14,535 nucleotides of DNA from Prochloron sp. SP5CPC1 (GTDB lineage: Bacteria > Cyanobacteriota > Cyanobacteriia > Cyanobacteriales > Prochloraceae): the NCBI GenBank assembly GCA_014323965.1, contig JACONB010000005.1, forward strand, positions 1-14,535. Reading direction: 5' to 3'. The notes beneath the pieces were generated by a model that saw only the letters and a list, made by a program, of their open reading frames with translations, had not been told where the DNA came from and did no database searches. Positions 1-7,005 of this stretch are shown here, piece after piece. Position 1 is the first letter of the stretch, and each line of letters opens with the position of its first letter. The translations under genes and the position numbers were made by a program.

Positions 1-43
1 GTACTGCCTCAATGGCAATTTCTTTTTCTTTTTCGTAAGACAT
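1..43 (-). CDS. N-terminus of a gene running off the left edge (possibly a 3'(2'),5'-bisphosphate nucleotidase / inositol-monophosphatase-like protein)
   Basis: Only the first 14 codons are visible, reading MSYEKEKEIAIEAV from an ATG at 43. A purine-rich GGAGAGGAAAGGG stretch lies directly before the ATG and can act as the ribosome binding site. This opening resembles what I remember of cyanobacterial inositol-monophosphatase-superfamily nucleotidases (CysQ-like), but 14 residues cannot prove the family. The gene is divergent from the VWA gene. The two share an upstream region of about 80 bp that contains an 8-bp tandem repeat, which abuts this gene's ribosome binding site. Confidence 0.45.
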   Translation of the reverse strand, partial: MSYEKEKEIAIEAV

Positions 44-50
44 CCCTTTC

Positions 51-81
51 CTCTCCGCGCCTCTGCGCCTCTGCGTGAAAC
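51..81 (-). repeat. Short tandem repeat of the GCGCAGAG type (STRR-like)
   Basis: Read on the minus strand, it starts GTTTCAC and runs through three near-identical 8-bp units (GCAGAG, GCGCAGAG, GCGCGGAG). It leads straight into the purine tract before the start codon at 43. The same element, in the same orientation relative to the next gene, recurs at 1245-1290 and 4199-4228. Such tandem heptamer/octamer repeats are common between cyanobacterial genes. Confidence 0.75.
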
Positions 82-93
82 TTTATCATAAAC

Positions 94-99
94 TATAAT
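94..99 (+). promoter_or_regulatory. Candidate -10 box for the VWA gene
   Basis: A perfect TATAAT sits 28 bases before the TTG start at 127. No good TTGACA-like -35 lies 16-18 bases upstream, because that stretch is taken up by the GCGCAGAG-type repeat. If used, transcription would begin near 106 with a leader of about 20 nt and no obvious Shine-Dalgarno sequence. The -10 match is seen; promoter activity is inferred. Confidence 0.35.
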
Positions 100-126
100 C
101 AAACCTTTATTGTTAATTGAACTAAA

Positions 127-1242
127 TTGAGCGAGACTTGTTCTAACGTTACCACTGGGCAACCCCTGAAACCTTGGCAACAATCAGGGTTGGAGTTGGT
201 TGCTCTCCTTCAAGGGAGAGATGTAGTTTTAGCTATAGACTTGACGGAAAGCGTGGACTTCAATGCTGAGGGAAGGATTCGTTTGAGTCAAATTGTCCAA
301 GATAGCTTGGAAAAGGGGGATACAGTTTATCTAGTTTCTTTTGCAAGTATTGTCTATCCTCAGGATAAGGCTATAGTCTTTCAAGGTAGGAAAGAGGATA
401 TCCAGGAAATTTTGGACGCTATTCCCTTGCAACCGGATCTCAAGTTGCGGAATACTGATATTCAAAAAGGGGAGTTATATATCTATCAGTACCTTGCTGG
501 ATTAAATCAGTGTCGTCTGGAAGCAGGAAGGAAGATTAAACCCCAGTCTGTAGTGTGGATCACTGATGCTCCTTTGGGAACCAATTCGGGAGCAGATTGG
601 ATTGAAACTCCTGCTGACAGCCCTTTTCGGGATGACAACTCCTGGGAAAGTCAAGCAAGGAGGGATTGGTTAAATATTTTACCTTTAAAGGAGCGATCCC
701 GAAGGATAGTTACGGGGAATAGGGAAGTCTATAAACTGAGTGTGGTGGATATTCCTCCTACAGTTCAAGAATTCTGCACTCCAGCACCTGGAGGTAAAGA
801 AACTTGTTTGGTTACTCCTTATTTAGTTCAGCAGCTTTGGTTACCTACTGCAATTTTAGCTCTGGGTTTCATGGGTTGTGTGCTGTTCTTAAAGCAGTGG
901 TTGAGTTGGCAGAAAAAGTGGCAAGTTGTGGTGGAATATCCAGAAACGGAACAGGGAGAGGAGCAAATATGTCGTTTAGCTGTGAATGGGAAGATTAACA
1001 TTGGGGGAGGAGATGATAGTATAGATAAGATTGAATGTGCTGGGGAGGAGGTGCGGGGTTATTTGGAACGGAAGGGGAATAAGTTGTTTCTCGTTCCTAT
1101 CCCGGAAGGGCCAGCAATTTATTATAATGAGAGGGAAGTTACTAAACGGAAGCGTATATCAGGTGATAGTATCAGGATAAATTGTTCTGATCCATCTCAA
1201 AGGAATCGGGATTCTGCAATTACAATTGAGATTAAGAAGTAA
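127..1242 (+). CDS. VWA domain protein with one membrane segment and an FHA-like C-terminal region
   Basis: A 371-residue protein. Residues about 32-210 form a von Willebrand A domain. The metal-binding MIDAS motif is D38-L-T40-E-S42, with T110/D111 and the WITDAP strand (D147) as further candidate ligands. A single hydrophobic membrane segment lies at about 237-257, followed by a basic stretch. Residues about 265-371 are strand-rich, with an IGGG turn, a GYLERKGNKLFLVP strand pair and a late GDSIRIN strand, which looks FHA-like (inference). There is no N-terminal signal peptide. The start is uncertain: an in-frame TGA at 118-120 forces initiation after it, the first usable codon is TTG at 127, and no ribosome binding site is evident. 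It heads a same-strand set with tubulin-like, MotA-like and OmpA-like genes and probably acts as their membrane scaffold. Function is not known. Confidence 0.85.
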   Translation: MSETCSNVTTGQPLKPWQQSGLELVALLQGRDVVLAIDLTESVDFNAEGRIRLSQIVQDSLEKGDTVYLVSFASIVYPQDKAIVFQGRKEDIQEILDAIPLQPDLKLRNTDIQKGELYIYQYLAGLNQCRLEAGRKIKPQSVVWITDAPLGTNSGADWIETPADSPFRDDNSWESQARRDWLNILPLKERSRRIVTGNREVYKLSVVDIPPTVQEFCTPAPGGKETCLVTPYLVQQLWLPTAILALGFMGCVLFLKQWLSWQKKWQVVVEYPETEQGEEQICRLAVNGKINIGGGDDSIDKIECAGEEVRGYLERKGNKLFLVPIPEGPAIYYNEREVTKRKRISGDSIRINCSDPSQRNRDSAITIEIKK

Positions 1243-1244
1243 AG

Positions 1245-1290
1245 GTTTCACCGCCGCCATTAATCAATGCCGGCGGCAGAGGCGCAGAGA
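1245..1290 (+). repeat. GCGCAGAG-type repeat interrupted by a 24-nt palindrome-ended insert
   Basis: GTTTCAC (1245-1251) and GCAGAGGCGCAGAG (1276-1289), adjacent in the other two copies of this element, are here separated by 24 bases (1252-1275). The insert begins CGCCG and ends CGGCG, so it can fold into a GC-rich hairpin with an AT-rich loop. The downstream edge runs into GAGAGGAAAGGAGG, the ribosome binding site of the tubulin-like gene. The element therefore sits between the VWA gene and the tubulin-like gene and could affect read-through or translation of the second. Confidence 0.7.
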
Positions 1291-1305
1291 GGAAAGGAGG
1301 CTATT

Positions 1306-1413
1306 ATGAAGTCATCTGAAAAACGCCAAACAAGAGCTATTCATCGCACTATTTGCATTGGTTTAGGAGGAACGGGGAGAGATGTGATAATGCGCATTTT
1401 TTCAGAACTATGA
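1306..1413 (+). pseudogene. Detached N-terminal piece of the tubulin-like (Tubulin_2 family) gene
   Basis: An ATG at 1306 follows a strong AAGGAGG ribosome binding site at 1294-1300 with 5-base spacing. It encodes 35 residues, including TICIGLGGTGRDVIMRI, the first glycine-rich nucleotide-binding loop of the Tubulin_2 group, before a TGA at 1411-1413. The rest of the domain continues in a different frame from about 1391. In relatives as I remember them, roughly a hundred or more residues lie between this loop and the FFQNYERI-like segment, so an internal out-of-frame deletion is the simplest explanation. This is the true translation start of the gene, now cut off from the rest. Confidence 0.75.
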
Positions 1414-2455
1414 GAGGATAAAAAAAGCTTTTGAAGTCGCAGATGAGCGCACCAGAGGTCATGAATCTACTCTGCTGCAACAGGGTGTGCTAGTACAACC
1501 GGGATTACATGTTTTTGTAGTGGGTTCTCTCTGTGGTGGTACCGGGAGTGGCATGTTTTTAGATGTTGCCTATACTCTGAGGAAGTCTTATGGTAATCAA
1601 GGAGTGCAAATTGCTGGCTATTTGGTCATGGATCCTTCGCTTTACGGCAACACTACGAGCATGATTGCCAATACCTATGCTGCTCTGAAAGAACTGAATT
1701 ATTATACTAGTCCCAGTACCATCTTTACAGCTTGTTACAACCAACAAAGAAATGAGAAAGTAGAAGAGCAGCGTCCTCCTTTTAATTACACCTATTTGGT
1801 TTCCGGACAAACAGCAGGAGACTATAAAATAACTGCACAAAGAAAGCTCTGTAACGTCATCGCCCAAAAAATATCTCTAGGGTTTTATAGTGAATTGGAA
1901 ACTCACCTCAAGAGTACCAGGGATAATTTTTACCAAGCTATGCTTTTGGAGCAGAATGACCACCCCCGTCCCAATGTTCAAGGTTATTTGACTTTTGGAC
2001 TGGCTGCCATTTATTTCCCTCGTGATGCCATTGTCCAAATGGCTTTAAATCGCATTAGTAAGCAACTGGGAGAATTCTGGTTAAATGGAGACGGACAAAA
2101 CCCCGATGCAGAGTTTTTGCTAGATCGGTTTCTCCTGGGTTGGTACGACGACTTAGCTCAGAAAGATGGCTTTAAGAGTAAACTAAAAGCAGCTACTATC
2201 TACAATAATAAGACTTTTGGAGATGCCCTCAAAGGTTGGATCAATAAGTTAGAGCGGAAAATTGACCAGTGCGAGAATAAAGATGACCGCACGGGGGTGA
2301 TCCAGCAGTTACCCAGAGAGTTGCGCCAACAATTTAACACAACTCAACCGGGGGAAAGTGACAGTAGTCAGGGTATTTGGGTGAGGAAACTGCAAGAGAG
2401 TGGGAAACGGCTGACGGAACGATTAAAGCAAGATACAGATAGGTTTTTTGACTAA
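1391..2455 (+). pseudogene. Central piece of the tubulin/FtsZ-superfamily protein (GTP-binding signature), frame-shifted from its start and ended by an in-frame stop
   Basis: The frame is open from 1391; its first possible initiator is GTG at 1487, with no convincing ribosome binding site. It encodes FFQNYERIKKAFEVADERTRG and then the tubulin signature SLCGGTGSGMFLDVAY at about 1526-1573, the phosphate-binding G-rich loop of tubulin/FtsZ GTPases. About 300 further residues of mixed helix and strand follow. Family members are large proteins thought to bind GTP and assemble into filaments. The frame stops at TAA 2453-2455, but the next codon onward continues the same frame for 564 residues, so a single CAA-to-TAA-type change would explain the break. 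It lacks the first G-loop region, so a functional GTPase from this piece alone is unlikely. Confidence 0.75.
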
Positions 2456-4150
2456 TTGCTTACTCCAGGTGCTCCAGATTTCTCCATCAGAAGTAGCCGC
2501 AATTGGCTGGAAGCTTTGATAACAGAGCTGAATAGTGAGCAAAGGGATCTGGAGGAGGAGCTACAAGGCTTTAGTGGTGCCCGCAGTCAGGAAGATTTAG
2601 AGCAAAAATGGCAAGATGGACAACAGACTATCGGGGATATTGAGAAAAAAGCACGTATGCCATGGGGTAACCAAAACCATCGCCAAGTGCAGGAAGAAGC
2701 AAAACGAATTGTGCGGGAAGCAAAGAAGCTCATAGAGCACAACTTTGACTTAGCTGTAGCGCGAGAAGCACTGAAAATTGTGAAAACTTTGCAGCAGCAA
2801 GTACAGGAGCGAACTACTCAAGCTGCTAGCTTTAGTGGTTTGGTGGAAAACTTGAAAAGCGACTATGACAAACAAGAAGACTCCCAGAAAGGATTAAATC
2901 AGGATGAGTTGAGTGGAGAAGCTATCTTTCAAGACAACGATATTGAAGAATATAGCGATGCTCTCCTCTCCGATATGGACTTGTTCCTGTCTGTGAGTGA
3001 GGAAATGACAGCAGGATCTGGTAGGGGTAAGTCCTTGGGGAGTTTTGTTTATCGCGATCGCCTCACGGAAGAACAATTAAAAAAGGAAATCAATCTCGCC
3101 GTTGATCGTCTCTTTGGTTCTCGCAGCGCCAACATAGTTCAGTCTGTCATCAAGCGGTTCATGACTCAATACAACAGCATGGAGAATCGGGAGTACCTCT
3201 TGAGGAAAATCCAGCAAGACGCTCAACCCCTATTGGATCTGGACTTATCCGATCCCTACTACCGCAATGATACCGGAAAAGAGATATTCTGCGTCGGTTT
3301 TAAGGATAAGGAAGAACCGGAAGTGAAACAGTTTAAGAAGTTACTGCGAGAGAATTTGACTATTAGAGGCGATCAGATTAAGTCCATTCAAGAAGAAGAA
3401 GAGATTTTGTTTATCAATGAATACGCTGGTTTCCCTCTCAGACTGATTAAAGGTTTGGAGGATATGCGGGATACCTACAGCCGCGCTCTCAATGGAGCAG
3501 TTGCTTTTCTCCATAATGACGCAAGCATTCCTTGGGGAGATATTATCCCCCCTGATGCAGATCTAATGGAGTACTTGGAGGAGATTTTTTATCCTCTTCT
3601 CGCTCTGGGAAACCGGGAAAAGGAACGGTTAACATTTGACTTAAAAGACGAATTGCGTGGTAAAACGGAAACTGTTGCTCTCAGTCTCAACTGGGGGCAA
3701 GCTTTGGAAGAAATGGCGAACCGAGCAGATATGATTGCTGCTTGTAAGGAAGAGTTAGCTGCAAGGGAAACTCACATAGAACAACAACCCCAGCTTTGGG
3801 AGCAGGAGTACTTACCCAAACTGCGACAATTTGTTGAGGAAGTGGATAGCCTACGAGATAATCATCCCAATTATCCCTATAAAGAAAAAGTGGTGGGAAG
3901 GGAAAATGGAGTTATTGAGCGGTTCCGCCGTCGCATGGAAGAGAAAATCAAAAAGAAGGGAGAGCCACAATCCGTAACTCAGCCACTAAGTTCCTTTACC
4001 GCTCCCGCTTTGAAGGCACAAGTGGTTGAAGTAAATGATACCCCCAACAACAATTGGGAGAAATTGCAACAATTAGTTGAGATGAAAGAGAAGGGATATC
4101 TGTTAGAGGAAGAATTTGCAACAGCCAAAAAGAAAATTCTCGGACTGTAG
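2456..4150 (+). CDS. C-terminal piece of the tubulin-like protein (helical region ending in a SHOCT-like tail), in the same frame after a stop codon
   Basis: 564 codons follow the TAA at 2453-2455 without a frame change, starting at a TTG directly abutting the stop. The sequence is highly charged and mostly helical. Likely coiled coils cover roughly residues 15-115 and 405-500, with QEEEEI- and KKKGEP-like stretches. The last ~32 residues (NWEKLQQLVEMKEKGYLLEE and onward, to KILGL) match the short C-terminal SHOCT-type helix pair, with the pattern leucine-LVEMKEKGYL-EEEF-KKKIL. No ribosome binding site precedes the TTG. I read it as the rest of one roughly 1,000-1,100 residue protein rather than a separate gene. 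It could be made only by read-through or by re-initiation at the abutting TTG. Confidence 0.7.
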   Translation: MLTPGAPDFSIRSSRNWLEALITELNSEQRDLEEELQGFSGARSQEDLEQKWQDGQQTIGDIEKKARMPWGNQNHRQVQEEAKRIVREAKKLIEHNFDLAVAREALKIVKTLQQQVQERTTQAASFSGLVENLKSDYDKQEDSQKGLNQDELSGEAIFQDNDIEEYSDALLSDMDLFLSVSEEMTAGSGRGKSLGSFVYRDRLTEEQLKKEINLAVDRLFGSRSANIVQSVIKRFMTQYNSMENREYLLRKIQQDAQPLLDLDLSDPYYRNDTGKEIFCVGFKDKEEPEVKQFKKLLRENLTIRGDQIKSIQEEEEILFINEYAGFPLRLIKGLEDMRDTYSRALNGAVAFLHNDASIPWGDIIPPDADLMEYLEEIFYPLLALGNREKERLTFDLKDELRGKTETVALSLNWGQALEEMANRADMIAACKEELAARETHIEQQPQLWEQEYLPKLRQFVEEVDSLRDNHPNYPYKEKVVGRENGVIERFRRRMEEKIKKKGEPQSVTQPLSSFTAPALKAQVVEVNDTPNNNWEKLQQLVEMKEKGYLLEEEFATAKKKILGL

Positions 4151-4159
4151 TAGTCTGTA

Positions 4160-4242
4160 GCATCGCCCACCATGCCCTTTTCTTTATGAGATAATTGTGT
4201 TTCACGCAGAGGCACAGAGGCACAGAGGGTGGTGGGCAATGC
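4160..4242. repeat. Inverted repeat enclosing a GCACAGAG tandem repeat
   Basis: GCATCGCCCACCA (4160-4172) and TGGTGGGCAATGC (4230-4242) are inverted repeats with one mismatch, so the segment can fold into a long hairpin. Inside it, 4199-4228 holds GTTTCAC followed by GCAGAG, GCACAGAG and GCACAGAG units, the same element as at 51-81 and 1245-1290. The right arm contains GGGCAATGCCC, itself a near-palindrome. It fills the gap between the tubulin-like gene and the MotA-like gene and resembles a small non-autonomous repeat or a transcription attenuator. Confidence 0.65.
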
Positions 4243-4278
4243 CCATCCAACGAATTTAATGTAAAGGACTAATTTATC

Positions 4279-5844
4279 GTGTTAGACTCATTAATATTAC
4301 CACCCTTGCTTCTTTTCCTGTGTATAGTGCTCATCATCTTACCCACTATAGCTTGTATTTTCCTCCGACGAACCATTTATAACCATATCATGAAGTCAGC
4401 TAAGACAGTCAGAGGATTGCTGAAAAATGGAATAATAAAAAAACTCGAGGAGAGATTCGAGAAAGCGAGTAAAAACCTAGAACAAGTAAATACCGGCGCT
4501 CTAGTAGATAGTATTTATAGCGAAGAGGAATTTAGCTTTTTGAGCCTAAATTGCGAGCAATGGGATGCATTTTGCCGCTTCTTACCAAACCTCTTGGTGT
4601 CCTTTGGTTTATTAGGCACTTTTTTCGGTATCACTCTCAACCTATCTAGCGTCACTGGTATAATTAATCAAAATAACAGTAATCTGGAAAACTTGCTCAC
4701 TCAATTACAGCAACCCCTGCAAGGAATGGGAATTGCTTTCATCACCAGCTTAATTGCCATTGCTTGCAGTGCTACCTTGACATTAGTGAATCTGCGCTGG
4801 AACACCAGTTTAGCTAAGGAAAAGCTAATTAGCTCCTTAGAAGATTACCTGGATAATGTTTTACACCCCACTATAGAAGGTAAAACCCGTCTGGATAAAG
4901 CTGTCAACAGCATGGTAAAGCAGCAAAATGATTTTTTAATCAGGTTTCACGAGAAAGTTGGCGCAGTGTTGGAGTCAACATTGAAACCAGTAGCAGACAG
5001 AATTGCTGAGGAAAATGAAAGATCTCATCAGTTAGCAGAGCGGGTTTATGAAGGAATGCGAGACTCTTCTACTACTTTATTGCGAGGGGCGGAAAATTTT
5101 CGTGAAGTAACTAATATGTTGCAGACAAGTGCTAATACTTTTGCAGCAGCATCCGAAACAATTCAGGAGAGTCAATTTCCTGAGCGTCTCCAAGAAGCTA
5201 CCAAAACCTTAGATAAATTCTCTGAATCAGTATCAAATTTGGAAGGTGCCACAAAATCTATAGAAGGGGCGATCGCCTCACTTCAACACTCTACTACAAA
5301 GATGGTAGAATTAGCACAACAACAAGTCAAGAGCTTAAATCAACAGTCAGCACAAACAAGGGAGTTGTCTGACGATAATAAACAGTCCCTCACCGATATT
5401 ACCACTCAGCTACAGCAAGGAGCGGCTAAGATAGCAGAAAATATAGAAGCATTGAAACGTGTTCCGAAATATAAACATTCACTGCCACATGTGAACGATT
5501 TGAGGGGGGGGCGGAAATTTTTGTCTCTCCTGGACAATATTACCACTCAGCTACAGCAGGGAGCAGATAATATAGCAGCACTGGGAGTTTCTATGGAACG
5601 GTTACATGACAATAATTGCCAGTCCCTCACAGAAATTGCAACTCAGCTTCGCATAGGAGCGCAAAACACAGCAGCATTCCAAAAAGCTATTGTCCAGTTG
5701 AATCAAAATAATCAACAGTCCTTGACCCTGATTTCTACTAAACTAGAGCAAGGAGCGGATAATATAGCAGCACTGGGGGTTTCTCTGGAACACTTCCATG
5801 ACAATAATAAACAATCACTGGACAAAATAATCAAGTCTGTTTGA
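4279..5844 (+). CDS. MotA/TolQ/ExbB-like (ZorA-like) membrane channel protein with a long helical, repeat-containing tail
   Basis: 521 residues from GTG 4279; an AAAGGA at 4263-4268 is a fair ribosome binding site. Three membrane segments lie at about 5-29, 101-123 and 148-172. The pair FLPNLLVSFGLLGTFFGITL and QGMGIAFITSLIAI matches the LLGT-x-x-GI core of MotA/TolQ/ExbB proton-channel subunits. After residue 190 the protein is a long cytoplasmic helical tail, as in ZorA. The last ~170 residues contain repeats of the pattern DNN-QSL-I-TQL-QGA-NIAALGVSLE. One repeat boundary is replaced by an unusual 23-codon stretch with a run of eight G at about 5514-5521. The natural partner is the MotB/OmpA-like gene at 7899. 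The reading frame after the TGA still encodes tail-like sequence to 5955, so the protein has probably lost its C-terminus. Confidence 0.8.
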   Translation: MLDSLILPPLLLFLCIVLIILPTIACIFLRRTIYNHIMKSAKTVRGLLKNGIIKKLEERFEKASKNLEQVNTGALVDSIYSEEEFSFLSLNCEQWDAFCRFLPNLLVSFGLLGTFFGITLNLSSVTGIINQNNSNLENLLTQLQQPLQGMGIAFITSLIAIACSATLTLVNLRWNTSLAKEKLISSLEDYLDNVLHPTIEGKTRLDKAVNSMVKQQNDFLIRFHEKVGAVLESTLKPVADRIAEENERSHQLAERVYEGMRDSSTTLLRGAENFREVTNMLQTSANTFAAASETIQESQFPERLQEATKTLDKFSESVSNLEGATKSIEGAIASLQHSTTKMVELAQQQVKSLNQQSAQTRELSDDNKQSLTDITTQLQQGAAKIAENIEALKRVPKYKHSLPHVNDLRGGRKFLSLLDNITTQLQQGADNIAALGVSMERLHDNNCQSLTEIATQLRIGAQNTAAFQKAIVQLNQNNQQSLTLISTKLEQGADNIAALGVSLEHFHDNNKQSLDKIIKSV

Positions 5845-5955
5845 GAGATGACCACCTAGGAGCGCAATAACTCCTAAGTAGAGCAACTCAAAGATTGTAC
5901 AAGTAATTTGCAAGCCAACCAATCCGAACTAGCTAAGTATTACAATGGAAAATAA
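5845..5955 (+). pseudogene. Out-of-use C-terminal remnant of the MotA-like tail
   Basis: Downstream of the TGA at 5842, the same frame meets TAG (5857) and TAA (5875). It then reads VEQLKDCTSNLQANQSELAKYYNGK (in two parts: VEQLKDCTSNLQ and ANQSELAKYYNGK) to a TAA at 5953-5955. The composition matches the helical tail upstream. The two extra stops fall inside a small perfect inverted repeat, TAGGAG (5857-5862) and CTCCTA (5871-5876) with an 8-base loop, which may be an inserted short element that interrupted the tail. Remnant status is inferred from frame and composition. Confidence 0.45.
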
Positions 5956-6075
5956 GGGGCATTGCAAGGGGTTCGGAAGCAAGGCTAGCAGCGTTACACC
6001 AAGCGAAATATGCCTTGTTTCAGCCTTTTTTACTTCTGGCAAAGTCTACAATTCTCAGTCAGCTAAAATTCGGTG

Positions 6076-6104
6076 TACACAATCTGAGAAAATTGGGCTA
6101 TACT
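6076..6104 (+). promoter_or_regulatory. Candidate sigma-70-type promoter before the small coiled-coil gene pair
   Basis: TACACA (6076-6081, four of six matches to TTGACA) is followed after 17 bases by TATACT (6099-6104, five of six matches to TATAAT). Transcription would start near 6111, about 20 bases before the ATG at 6132. The region beyond the -10, ATACTGTAATAGTGTAT, is roughly palindromic and could be a repressor site. Assigned by sequence match only. Confidence 0.35.
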
Positions 6105-6131
6105 GTAATAGTGTATCATGGAACAAAAATC

Positions 6132-6446
6132 ATGACAGACGAAAACTTTGAAGAATTGAAACAATTAATTTTAGACCTAAAAGAAGACCTAAAAGAGGAC
6201 ATCAACAACCTAGACAAGAAGATTCTAGATTTAGACAAGAAAGTAGAGGTAGGTTTTGCGGAGGTAAAAGGAGAGTTTAAGCGCGTTGATGTGGAGTTGA
6301 AGCGCATTGAAGGAAAATTGGACTAAAAACTAGGTGGTTACGAAAAACGACTGAAAAATGCAGAGTTTGTAAGTCGCGCTACCGTGACAGCCATATTCAT
6401 CGGGTTTGTGGGTAGCCTTGCCAAAATTATATTCTTTTCCACATAA
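6132..6446 (+). pseudogene. First copy of a duplicated small coiled-coil membrane protein, broken by a nonsense codon
   Basis: From ATG 6132 it reads MTDENFEELKQLILDLKEDL and continues as a charged heptad-rich helix to a TAA at 6324-6326. Beyond it the same frame continues KLGGYEKRLKNAEFVS and a hydrophobic membrane segment (about residues 80-103) to a natural TAA at 6444-6446. The second copy has CAA (Gln) at the same place, so a CAA-to-TAA change broke this one. It is longer than copy two by extra coiled-coil units (KKILDLDKK and RVDVELK). If made, it would be a soluble 64-residue helix without its anchor. Confidence 0.75.
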
Positions 6447-6461
6447 CATTGAGGACAAATC

Positions 6462-6734
6462 ATGACAGACCAAAACTTTGAAGAATTGAAACAATTAATT
6501 TTAGACCTAAAAGAAGACCTAAAAGAGGACATCCACAACCTAGACACAGAAATGAAGGTGGGTTTTGCGGAGGTAAAAGGAGAGTTGAAGCGCATTGAAG
6601 AAAAATCGGACCAAAAACTAGGTGGTTACGAAAAACGACTGAAAAATGCAGAGTTTGTAAGTCACACTACCGTGACAGCCGTATTCATCGGGTTTGTCGG
6701 TGGTCTTGCGAAACTTTTTTTCTTTTCCAACTAA
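6462..6734 (+). CDS. Small coiled-coil protein with a C-terminal membrane anchor (intact second copy)
   Basis: 90 residues from ATG 6462, preceded by GAGGA at 6451-6455. Residues 1-60 form an acidic/basic heptad helix (LKQLILDLKEDLKED, then EVKGELKRIEEK). Residues about 67-88 (TTVTAVFIGFVGGLAKLFFF) make a single C-terminal membrane segment. Small proteins of this build, with MKVGFAEV-like repeats, are common and uncharacterised in cyanobacteria. It is a tandem duplicate of the preceding broken copy. Its position between the MotA-like and MotB-like genes may be accidental. Function unknown. Confidence 0.75.
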   Translation: MTDQNFEELKQLILDLKEDLKEDIHNLDTEMKVGFAEVKGELKRIEEKSDQKLGGYEKRLKNAEFVSHTTVTAVFIGFVGGLAKLFFFSN

Positions 6735-6781
6735 GTCTTACAGCATTTAAGAGCGCCTAGTCAAGAAAAATTAGTCCAAAA

Positions 6782-6991
6782 ATGAATGAAAGTGCTATGG
6801 TACAACCAATAAATAGACCCAATCAAGAAGAAATCAATGGAAAGGTAGAAAATACCGAAACTATTCCCTACGATTATGAAGCACGACCTATCTGGGAAAT
6901 CGTTGTGGAGATTGGTAAGCAAATTCCCGATGAGGAGTTGGCTAAAATACCCACCGATTTAGCAAGAAACTTTGATTCTTATTGTAGTTAA
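6782..6991 (+). CDS. Small protein, probable antitoxin of the PIN toxin that follows
   Basis: 69 residues from ATG 6782; a second in-frame ATG at 6797 (Met-Val-Gln) is an equally possible start. It contains PIWEIVVEIGKQIPDEELAK and a PTDLARNFDSY ending, a pattern I associate with short cyanobacterial proteins placed before PIN-domain genes. There is no clear DNA-binding domain. The stop lies 14 bases before the PIN gene's GTG, which has its own AGAGGA ribosome binding site overlapping the stop, so the two are co-transcribed and probably coupled. The antitoxin role is inferred from size and position. Confidence 0.65.
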   Translation: MNESAMVQPINRPNQEEINGKVENTETIPYDYEARPIWEIVVEIGKQIPDEELAKIPTDLARNFDSYCS

Positions 6992-7005
6992 GAGGATAAG
7001 AATCA

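Noticed and set aside
51..81. A CRISPR array
   Set aside because: The units are 8 bp with no spacers, which fits short tandem repeats instead.
6015..6131. A 39-residue upstream extension of the small coiled-coil gene copy one
   Set aside because: The extension is unlike copy two, covers the candidate promoter and has no ribosome binding site; homology begins at ATG 6132.
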